From positions 1 to 36,957 of the forward strand of contig JABDEF010000007.1 of NCBI GenBank assembly GCA_013287235.1: a stretch of DNA of 36,957 bases. The letters are read 5' to 3'. How positions within the stretch are numbered: position 1 is the first letter of the stretch; every line of letters starts with the position of its first letter. Positions 8,567-14,895 of the stretch are shown one piece after another. The notes under the pieces are model-generated. The model saw nothing but the letters and a program-made list of their open reading frames with translations, did no database searches and had not been told where the DNA came from. A program made the position numbers and the translations under genes. This DNA is from Gammaproteobacteria bacterium. Its GTDB lineage: Bacteria; Pseudomonadota; Gammaproteobacteria; DSM-16500.

Positions 8567-10657
8567 ATGTTTTATCCTTGCATACAAGAAATTTCTTATC
8601 AAGATCCATCGCATTTGTTCTCTCATTTTTTTCATAAGAGTGGTAGTCTTCTTTTGGAAAGTGTAGAGCGGAGGGAGAATACCGGCCGTTATAGTTTTAT
8701 CGCAATTGATCCTTTCGCCATATTAAAAAGTAAAGCAAACAAAATAGAGTGGAATGGAGAAAAATTCGAGGGGAATCCATTTTATTTTTTAAAAGAAATG
8801 TTAAGTCGCTATCGACTTTCAACGATAGAAGATTTACCACCGTTTCAGGGAGGCGCTGCAGGATTTTTTTCATATGGTTTATTGCATCATTTAGAAAAAA
8901 TAACCGTTCAGCAAGAAGATAGAATGCAATTCGATGATATGGCGATTGGATTTTATGATATCGTCATTGGATTCGATCATCTTTTAAAACGTGCATGGAT
9001 TTTTTCGAGTGGATTTCCTGAAGAGACGCCTCGAAAAAGAGAAAGACGCGCACAAGAAAGATTGGAAAGTATATGTGAAAAAATAAAAAATTTACCGGTA
9101 TCAAATAAATTCAATTCGACATTTCGTATCGATGAAAAAGAGATTATCTCGAATTTTACGCGAGAAGAATATATGACGAAAGTTCGGGAAGTTGTCGACT
9201 ATATTTTAAAAGGCGATATTTTCGAAGCAAATATTTCACTCTGTTTTTCATCCACTTTACCTACCGATGTAAATGCGTATGATCTTTATCAACGCTTACG
9301 TTTTTTAAACCCAGCACCTTTTTCTGCATTTCTTCATTTTAATGAAACACAATTGGTTTCTGCATCGCCTGAACGATTTTTAAAAGTGAAAAATAAGACG
9401 GTTGAAACACGTCCCATCAAAGGCACACGAAAACGCGGAAAAACTCCGCTTGAAGATAGGATGCTTGAGACCGAATTATTACAAAGCGAAAAAGATCATG
9501 CGGAAAATATCATGATTGTGGATTTGTTGCGAAATGATTTATCCCGTGTTTGTGAAGAAGGAAGCGTCAATGTGCCACAATTATGTGGGTTAGAAAGTTT
9601 TGCGACCGTACACCATTTAGTGTCTATTGTCACAGGAAAGTTAAGAGAAGAGGCATCCCCTATCGATTTGATGATGGCGGCTTTTCCAGGTGGCTCCATC
9701 ACGGGTGCACCCAAAATTCGTGCAATGGAAATTATTGCAGAAATAGAACCCACAACAAGAGGTCCTTATTGCGGGAGTATCGGTTATTTGGGATTTAATG
9801 GTGATATGGATAGTTCTATCGTGATTCGAACGTTTGCAATAAAAAATCAGGATGTGACTTTTCAAGCGGGTGGGGCAATCGTCTTGGATTCGGATCCTGA
9901 ATCGGAATATGAGGAAGTGTTAACGAAGGCGTATGCTTTGAAAAGAGCGTTGATGGGCGAGGGTGATTTTGCCGTTATTGACTGTAAGTCATTGCGAGGA
10001 GCGTTAGCGACGAAGCAATCCAGCAATACTTTGCTGGATTGCTTCGTCGCTAACGCTCCTCGCAATGACATGAAAGCAGTTCGCGGGTCAAACCTGGTTT
10101 TACTTATCGATAACTATGATTCCTTTGTATACAACCTTGCACGTTATGTAGGAGAATTGGATTTTCCTTATCTTGTAAAAAGAAATGATGCGATTTCATT
10201 AGAAGAAATTGCGCAATTAAAACCACATAAAATTATTATTTCACCAGGGCCCGGCATTCCATCAGAGGCGGGTATTTCTTCTGATATTATTCGTTATTTT
10301 GGTGCAACGATTCCCATATTAGGCGTGTGTTTGGGTCATCAGGCAATCGGAGAAATTTTCGGTGGTGTGGTGAAAAGTGCAAAATTTCCTATGCATGGGA
10401 AAGCATCTGATATTATCCATGAGGGAAAAGGTTTATTTCAAAGTTTAAAAACACCTTTTCGTGCGGCACGCTATCATTCTTTGATCGTCGATGATGAAAA
10501 TTTTCCGGCTTGTTTAAAAGTGACGGCTCGCTCTGACACGAATGAAATCATGGCATTAGAACATCGTAAATTCCCTATTTTTGGTGTCCAATTCCATCCC
10601 GAGTCTGTATTGACCTCGGGAGGATATCAGTTGTTGCAGAATTTTTTAAGTTATTAA
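8567..10657 (+). CDS. pabB: Fused aminodeoxychorismate synthase PabB-PabA with a repeat-encoded linker
   Basis: A 696-residue fusion. Residues 1-465 are the chorismate-binding PabB part (SPERFLKV, LLRNDLSRVC, FPGGSITGAPK, PYCGSIGYLG). Residues 509-696 are a class I glutamine amidotransferase, PabA/TrpG type, with SPGPGIPSEAG, catalytic Cys588 in GVCLGHQ, and His677/Glu679 in FHPES. The motif RPIKGT carries Lys285, the residue specific to aminodeoxychorismate synthase; anthranilate synthases normally have Ala there, so this is folate (p-aminobenzoate) and not tryptophan synthesis. Residues 474-501 (SLRGALATKQSS through LLDCFVANAPRND) are translated from a perfect 39-bp inverted repeat. The ATG at 8567 is chosen because the domain begins there (AGG 4 nt upstream); a TTG at 8492 would add 25 unlikely residues. 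The end overlaps the convergent GHKL-like gene by 12 bp. Confidence 0.9.
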   Translation: MFYPCIQEISYQDPSHLFSHFFHKSGSLLLESVERRENTGRYSFIAIDPFAILKSKANKIEWNGEKFEGNPFYFLKEMLSRYRLSTIEDLPPFQGGAAGFFSYGLLHHLEKITVQQEDRMQFDDMAIGFYDIVIGFDHLLKRAWIFSSGFPEETPRKRERRAQERLESICEKIKNLPVSNKFNSTFRIDEKEIISNFTREEYMTKVREVVDYILKGDIFEANISLCFSSTLPTDVNAYDLYQRLRFLNPAPFSAFLHFNETQLVSASPERFLKVKNKTVETRPIKGTRKRGKTPLEDRMLETELLQSEKDHAENIMIVDLLRNDLSRVCEEGSVNVPQLCGLESFATVHHLVSIVTGKLREEASPIDLMMAAFPGGSITGAPKIRAMEIIAEIEPTTRGPYCGSIGYLGFNGDMDSSIVIRTFAIKNQDVTFQAGGAIVLDSDPESEYEEVLTKAYALKRALMGEGDFAVIDCKSLRGALATKQSSNTLLDCFVANAPRNDMKAVRGSNLVLLIDNYDSFVYNLARYVGELDFPYLVKRNDAISLEEIAQLKPHKIIISPGPGIPSEAGISSDIIRYFGATIPILGVCLGHQAIGEIFGGVVKSAKFPMHGKASDIIHEGKGLFQSLKTPFRAARYHSLIVDDENFPACLKVTARSDTNEIMALEHRKFPIFGVQFHPESVLTSGGYQLLQNFLSY
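9988..10069. repeat. Perfect 39-bp inverted repeat inside pabBA (CATTGCGA family)
   Basis: Arms 9988-10026 and 10031-10069 are exact reverse complements around a TACT loop. The outer end is GTCATTGCGAGGAGCG and the inner part GCAATCCAGCAA. It is open in the pabBA frame and encodes the linker between the two enzyme domains. Related copies lie at 34385-34485 (intact) and 12501-12588 (decayed), sharing GTCATTGCGA ends and an inner CAATCCAG/CTGGATTG. No transposase is encoded, so it is a small non-autonomous palindromic element, comparable in behaviour to the Rickettsia palindromic elements found inside reading frames. Confidence 0.9.
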
Positions 10658-12127
10658 CCTTTGCTTGTAGGTGTTTTTATTCTTTATTTCTTTAATGTTT
10701 TCCATTCCATCAGGATTTTGAAATATCATTATACCCATTTCTGCAGGTGGAATTTGTGTACCATCTAACGTAAGGCTTCCTCTTCTAGAGTTCCCTTGTG
10801 AAGATGTTTCAGACGGTGGAGCACTTCCACTATTCGGTGTCGTGTTTTTAGAATCATCTAATTTTTTCTTTATTTGATCTAAATCAAGCATGGAATTAAG
10901 ATGCATATTTCCAAAGCTTTGCTGATGTTCCTCAAACTGCGATGCTACGATCAAAACGTTTGCGCCTTTTAAACCTCTCCCATCCTTGCCTACACCATTT
11001 CGAATAAGAACATGTCCTTGTTTTGCATCAAGGTCTGAATCTGTTTTATCAAATTTTTTGTAATCCACTTTTTCTCTTATAAAATTTAATTCTATATCAC
11101 CCAATCCACGATGTGATCCTCCGAAACCTCCTCCTAGTTCATTTGCATATCCATAAGAATTATTTTTTTCGTTGATTATTGGCAGTTTAAATGAATTTTG
11201 TTCTTCTATATTTTCTTCCTGTGTGGCTATAGTTATTTTAGTATCAGATGCAGTGTTGTTCAGCAACACAGCTACTCTATCTTTATTCACCGGGTAAGGT
11301 ACAAAATCTAGGGCCGGTTGCAGAGTGTTTTTTTGTTCTACCATGGTGTTAGGAAATCCGCTGCCATCATCTGAAATAAGTACACTTTTTTCTTTAATGA
11401 ATATTTTTAAAGTATTTGCACCTTGGCCTCCGCCGTCAAACGAATTTTTAATAAATTCAGGTACGCTTGGCCCAACATGCTTTTTCCATAAGTCGGTTTC
11501 GAGGAGTGAATCATTTTCACATTCTTCTGTTATTTTACTTTCTAAGCTATTCAAAGAATTATAATGATTTTTTACGTTTCTTGCTCGAATTAAAGGCAGG
11601 ACTATTTTTCGTATTTCTTCAGAAGTGCCTTTTGATAATGCGTCTTTTAATTCGTTTGTTATTTGTGTATCTTTTATTTCAATTCCATCTTTATTATCTT
11701 CTGTTACCAAAAAGAGTTGCGGGGCCTCGTCATCTCTAGTTTGTTTGATGTGTAAAAATCTTTGCTGAGTGTTGTCAACGGTTAAATGTGGCGTTTCAAT
11801 CTTTAAATCAAATGATTCGTATACTTTTCTGAGATCTTGTAAATTATGAATGGTAACGATTATCTCATCTGTTTGTTTAGAGATGCTTCCTGAAATAGAA
11901 TGATCTTTATAGATAAAACTTGAGTCATCCGCAGAGTCATATTGATAAGTAAAGTTGAATGGTTTTCCTTCATCCATTTTTAATGCTTGAGTAGGTATAA
12001 GTACCTGATTAGTTTCTAATTCTGGTTTTACATCCGGTTCGTATACATTCTGATTTACATTATTAGTATTATTAAATGTAGTCATTTCTATTTCATTTGG
12101 CGTATGGAATCCACGTGATGTATTCAT
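10646..12127 (-). CDS. GHKL-type ATPase domain protein, effector-like
   Basis: A protein of about 493 residues with no family name I can give, but with a likely Bergerat (GHKL) ATP-binding fold in the middle. The N box is VPEFIKNSFDGGG (about 222-234; Glu, Asn and Asp placed as in MutL/Hsp90 KELVENSLDAG), the G1 box is ISDDGSGFP (DxGxG, about 252-260), and a Gly-rich lid/G2 region is GGFGGSHRGLGDIE (about 333-346). The N-terminal 200 residues are unassigned; the C-terminal 90 are Ser/Pro-rich and disordered-looking. There is no signal peptide and none of the MutL or Hsp90 downstream domains are seen. The ATG at 12127 has GAG about 11 nt upstream; the ATG at 12136 is an alternative. A PmrA-like box and a TATAAT precede it. 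ATPase assignment is by motif only. Confidence 0.7.
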   Translation of the reverse strand: MNTSRGFHTPNEIEMTTFNNTNNVNQNVYEPDVKPELETNQVLIPTQALKMDEGKPFNFTYQYDSADDSSFIYKDHSISGSISKQTDEIIVTIHNLQDLRKVYESFDLKIETPHLTVDNTQQRFLHIKQTRDDEAPQLFLVTEDNKDGIEIKDTQITNELKDALSKGTSEEIRKIVLPLIRARNVKNHYNSLNSLESKITEECENDSLLETDLWKKHVGPSVPEFIKNSFDGGGQGANTLKIFIKEKSVLISDDGSGFPNTMVEQKNTLQPALDFVPYPVNKDRVAVLLNNTASDTKITIATQEENIEEQNSFKLPIINEKNNSYGYANELGGGFGGSHRGLGDIELNFIREKVDYKKFDKTDSDLDAKQGHVLIRNGVGKDGRGLKGANVLIVASQFEEHQQSFGNMHLNSMLDLDQIKKKLDDSKNTTPNSGSAPPSETSSQGNSRRGSLTLDGTQIPPAEMGIMIFQNPDGMENIKEIKNKNTYKQRLIT

Positions 12128-12166
12128 AATAATCATATCTCGTTAATATGCTTTAATAATTAACTA

Positions 12167-12199
12167 ATTATATAAGGCAATTCTTAAGGTTTTCTTAAT
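12167..12199 (-). promoter_or_regulatory. Promoter with a PmrA-type direct repeat upstream of the GHKL-like gene
   Basis: Read on the minus strand, a TATAAT (12167-12172) lies about 40 nt upstream of the start codon and has no good -35 match. Ten bases further upstream is CTTAAGGTTTTCTTAAT (12183-12199, written on the plus strand), two YTTAA half-sites with an 11-bp period. This matches the enterobacterial PmrA box (CTTAAGGTTCACTTAAT) in both half-sites and 3 of 5 spacer bases. In Legionella and Coxiella PmrA controls dot/icm genes and effectors. The box points away from the gene, which is a caution. Confidence 0.5.
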
Positions 12200-12266
12200 A
12201 AATGATTATTTTTTTAGCAATTGTGAACGGGGACTTTGAGTTTGTATATTTGACGGGGTACTATGG

Positions 12267-12431
12267 CTCGACTTTGGCCATTTTTAAAATGGTGGGCACA
12301 CACTGCGCATGTTTTTGTAGGGTGGGCAAAGGTCGCTCTTTGAGCGTGCCCACCAATAAATCAAATCATATTAAAAATGCGCAGTGTTTTGCCCACCCTA
12401 CATAAAAAATTTAAAAATGGCCAAAGTCGAG
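12267..12431. repeat. Compound palindromic element with interleaved inverted repeats
   Basis: Outer arms 12267-12288 and 12410-12431 are a perfect 22-bp inverted repeat (starting CTCGACTTTGGCC). Inside are three more pairs: TGGTGGGCAC 12290-12299 with 12346-12355; CACTGCGCAT 12301-12310 with 12377-12386; and GTAGGGTGGGCAAA 12317-12330 with 12388-12401. A small CGCTC/GAGCG hairpin sits at 12334-12346. The inner pairs cross one another and do not nest, so mutually exclusive folds or a pseudoknot are possible. No coding sequence. Confidence 0.8.
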
Positions 12432-12500
12432 TATGGATTCTGAATTAGAATTTTAAAATATTGAGCTTACGCAACTCGCAGGCTAATTTAGGCGCATTGT

Positions 12501-12588
12501 AACTATTCACCGTCAATCCAGAAGGTCTCTCTGGATTGCTTCGCCTCGTAAAAAGCACTCGACTCGCAATGACGGTGGTGAATGGTTA
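12501..12588. repeat. Decayed copy of the CATTGCGA-family palindrome
   Basis: The right half keeps CTGGATTGCTTC, CCTCGTAAAAAGCAC and CGCAATGACGG as in the copy at 34385-34485. The left half has lost most of its arm, leaving CCGTCA joined to ATCCAGA. Flanking ATTCACC and GGTGAAT pair as well. It ends at the stop region of the J-like gene (12586), so it sits at a transcript end. Confidence 0.65.
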
Positions 12589-12792
12589 CGGGTGTTTTGT
12601 TATTTTTTCGTAATATCGTTCCCGTTTTGTTTCTTCGTGTAATTCCCGAAATGCACTTTCGATGTCGTTTTTTGTTTTTTCATCTTGCGCTTTTTTTAGT
12701 TTTTCCTTATATCGATGATCGACTTCATCATCTGTGATAAAAAGTAATTCATCTATTTCTATATCTAATATTTTATGTGCATTTTCAAGCAT
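12586..12792 (-). CDS. Small J-domain-like protein lacking HPD
   Basis: A 68-residue protein, MLENAHKILDIEIDELLF onward, whose layout resembles a J domain: an initial I-L-x-I, an ITDDEVDHRYKEKLKKAQ helix in the place of helix II, and AFRELHEETKRERYYEKI resembling helix III with its terminal RERYD-like end. The HPD tripeptide needed to stimulate DnaK is absent, so if the fold is right it is a J-like protein without co-chaperone activity. The ATG at 12792 has a strong AGGAGA 7 nt upstream, so I reject the longer TTG start at 12813, which would overlap parB. It follows the parB stop by 10 bp and is surely in the same transcript. Function unknown. Confidence 0.6.
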   Translation of the reverse strand: MLENAHKILDIEIDELLFITDDEVDHRYKEKLKKAQDEKTKNDIESAFRELHEETKRERYYEKITKHP

Positions 12793-12802
12793 GTTTTTTC
12801 TC

Positions 12803-13603
12803 CTAATCGTCAAGTTTAAACCCTAGTCGTGCAAAATGTCCTTCTAATTCATCTATATTATTGAATCGAATCCGCATGTAACCCCCGCCGCGAGACTCAT
12901 AGCTGATCTCAACATTATTGCCAACATGATCAGAAAGTGCAGTTTCTAATTGTTTGAGATTGGGATCACTATAATGGCCAGAAGCATCCGATATTTGTAG
13001 CTTCTTGGCCTCTGATTCAATTTTACGAACGCTCCAATTTTTTTGAATACAAAATTCTGCTAATTGTACCTGATGTTTGATTTCTAATCCCGCAAGAATT
13101 TTACCATGACCTTCAGAAAGTTTTCCTTCAATTAACCAAGTTTGTACGCGAGCATCTAATTTTAAAAGGCGAAGTGAATTCGTAATGGTCGTTCGAGATT
13201 TTCCAAGTGCCGCTGCTACCTCTTCATGTAAATAATCGAATTCTTCAATGAGACGTTGGTAGGCTTCCGCTTCTTCAATGGGGTTTAAATCAGCGCGATT
13301 GAGATTTTCAATCATGGAAGCTTGCAGGGCTTGTTCATCGGTGTAATGACTGATTAAACAATTGATTTCAGTTAAGCCCGCCAATTGCGCTGCACGCCAA
13401 CGTCTTTCACCCGCGACGATCTCATATCGATTGGCGGAAATTGGTCGGACAACAATAGGTTGAAGTACCCCACCGGTGGTTTTAATGGATTCTGCCAATT
13501 CCTGTAATTGTGCGGGGTCAAAATGACGGCGTGGTTGATATTGCCCTCGCATGAGTTGCTCGATAGAAAGTGATTTCAATTCAGGTTTTGATTTTGGGTT
13601 CAT
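12803..13603 (-). CDS. parB: ParB/Spo0J-family partition protein
   Basis: A 266-residue ParB. The N-terminal CTP-binding domain has QYQPRRHFD (21-29), GGVLQPIVV (44-52) and GERRWRAAQLAG (65-76); ENLNRADLNPIEEA (99-112) follows, then a helix-turn-helix (HEEVAAALGKSRTTITNSLR, 126-145), and a C-terminal dimer domain ending in GFKLDD. ParB clamps load at parS and spread along DNA to organise and segregate the chromosome origin. Chosen start: ATG 13603, with AGGG 7 nt upstream; the frame runs back to 13672 without a better site. No parA or gidAB lies beside it, which is unusual for a chromosomal ParB, so a KorB/Noc-like or plasmid-derived role cannot be excluded. Confidence 0.88.
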   Translation of the reverse strand: MNPKSKPELKSLSIEQLMRGQYQPRRHFDPAQLQELAESIKTTGGVLQPIVVRPISANRYEIVAGERRWRAAQLAGLTEINCLISHYTDEQALQASMIENLNRADLNPIEEAEAYQRLIEEFDYLHEEVAAALGKSRTTITNSLRLLKLDARVQTWLIEGKLSEGHGKILAGLEIKHQVQLAEFCIQKNWSVRKIESEAKKLQISDASGHYSDPNLKQLETALSDHVGNNVEISYESRGGGYMRIRFNNIDELEGHFARLGFKLDD

Positions 13604-13842
13604 AACTAAGCCCTGTAAAACAATTTTTAGCGTCCAATATCTTACCGTCATCTCAATGCGATCTTCAATCACAAGATTGCAAAATAGAAAAGATTATTCT
13701 TCCGATTTTGAAATCAAAAAAATCACTCTAATTGTTCTATATTAAATCAAATAAACGATGCATTATTCTTTTTGCAGACTAATCCACCACTAGGCGTTAA
13801 AATTAAAAAAATATACATGTCATCACCAAGAGGAAAATCAGT

Positions 13843-14880
13843 ATGAAAGCACTCGTTTATCAAGGCCCTGGAAAAAAATCTCTAGAAGAACGACCTATTC
13901 CAACTATTATCAATCCTACGGATGCTATCGTTAAGATAACAAAAACGACCATTTGTGGTACTGACCTTCATATCCTAAAAGGTGATGTATCGTCTTGTCA
14001 GCCAGGAAGAATTCTAGGCCATGAAGGCGTTGGTATAGTCGATAAAATGGGGGCAGGTGTTACGACACTCAAAGTCGGAGATTATGTTCTTATTTCTTGT
14101 ATCACATCCTGTGGAAAGTGTGAATACTGCAAAAAAGGAATGTATTCTCACTGCCTTGATGGTGGTTGGATACTGGGTAATCAAATAGATGGCACACAAG
14201 CCGAGTACGTCAGAATACCACATGCGGATACGAGTCTTTATAAGCTACCGCAAAGTGTTGACTATGATGCCGTGGTAATGTTAAGTGATATTTTACCGAC
14301 GGGTTTTGAATGTGGTGTCCTTAACGGAAAAATCCAACCTGGAAATACCGTCGCGATTGTAGGTGCAGGTCCGATTGGTTTGGCTACGCTATTGACAGCT
14401 CAATTTTATTCCCCTGCACAAATCATCATGATAGATCCCGATAATCACAGGCTTGAGATAGCTAAACGTTTTGGTGCAACAGCAATCGTAAACAATAAAA
14501 ACACAAATGCTATTGATGCAGTCATGGCGTTAACGAATAAACGAGGTGTAGATACTGCCATTGAAGCAGTTGGTATCCCCAAAACGTTTGAGCTTTGTGA
14601 GGACCTTGTAGCGCCCGGTGGTACTATTGCAAATATTGGTGTGCATGGGGGCAAAGCGGATTTACATTTGGAACGATTATGGTCTCATAACATTACCATT
14701 ACAACACGACTTGTTGATACAGTCACTACACCTATGCTTTTAAACACAGTCATCGCTAACAAGATTCATCCTAATTCACTCATTAGCCATCATTTTAAAT
14801 TTGATAATATTATCGAAGCTTATGGCACTTTTAGCAAAGCGGCAGAGACGAATGCGCTAAAAGTAATAATAGAAATCTAA
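13843..14880 (+). CDS. Zinc-dependent alcohol dehydrogenase
   Basis: A 345-residue medium-chain dehydrogenase. Catalytic zinc ligands Cys38 (ICGTDLH), His60 and Glu61 (GHEGVG) and structural zinc ligands Cys90, Cys93, Cys96 and Cys104 are all present, followed by the Rossmann loop VAIVGAGPIGLA and an acidic strand end (MIDPDNHRLE) that favours NAD over NADP. It oxidises a primary or secondary alcohol or reduces the aldehyde; the substrate cannot be read from sequence. The ATG at 13843 follows GAGG. It is 15 bp ahead of an acyl-CoA synthetase/GNAT fusion, so the pair may connect an alcohol or aldehyde to acetate and acetyl-CoA. Confidence 0.88.
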   Translation: MKALVYQGPGKKSLEERPIPTIINPTDAIVKITKTTICGTDLHILKGDVSSCQPGRILGHEGVGIVDKMGAGVTTLKVGDYVLISCITSCGKCEYCKKGMYSHCLDGGWILGNQIDGTQAEYVRIPHADTSLYKLPQSVDYDAVVMLSDILPTGFECGVLNGKIQPGNTVAIVGAGPIGLATLLTAQFYSPAQIIMIDPDNHRLEIAKRFGATAIVNNKNTNAIDAVMALTNKRGVDTAIEAVGIPKTFELCEDLVAPGGTIANIGVHGGKADLHLERLWSHNITITTRLVDTVTTPMLLNTVIANKIHPNSLISHHFKFDNIIEAYGTFSKAAETNALKVIIEI

Positions 14881-14895
14881 GTAGAGATATTTCAC

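Larger units (their letters stand above)
12137..12585. other. 449-bp non-coding stretch rich in palindromes
   Basis: No credible gene. It holds, in order, the promoter of the GHKL-like gene with a PmrA-like box (12167-12199), a compound palindromic element (12267-12431), an AT-rich spacer and a decayed CATTGCGA-family repeat (12501-12588). The open frame at 12202-12405 runs through the palindromic element and has no ribosome site. Confidence 0.75.

Noticed and set aside
9988..10069. pabBA as a pseudogene split by the repeat
   Set aside because: The frame is open throughout, and motifs of both domains including Cys588, His677 and Glu679 are intact.
9862..10071. Minus-strand open frame across the pabBA repeat encoding the same SLRGALATKQSS peptide
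   Set aside because: It is the mirror image produced by the palindrome, has no ribosome site and lies antisense to an intact enzyme.
8567..10657. Anthranilate synthase TrpE-TrpG fusion
   Set aside because: The RPIKGT motif has the Lys specific to aminodeoxychorismate synthase, and no trp genes are adjacent.
12202..12405. 67-residue plus-strand open frame
   Set aside because: It is formed by the compound palindromic element and has no ribosome site or protein-like composition.
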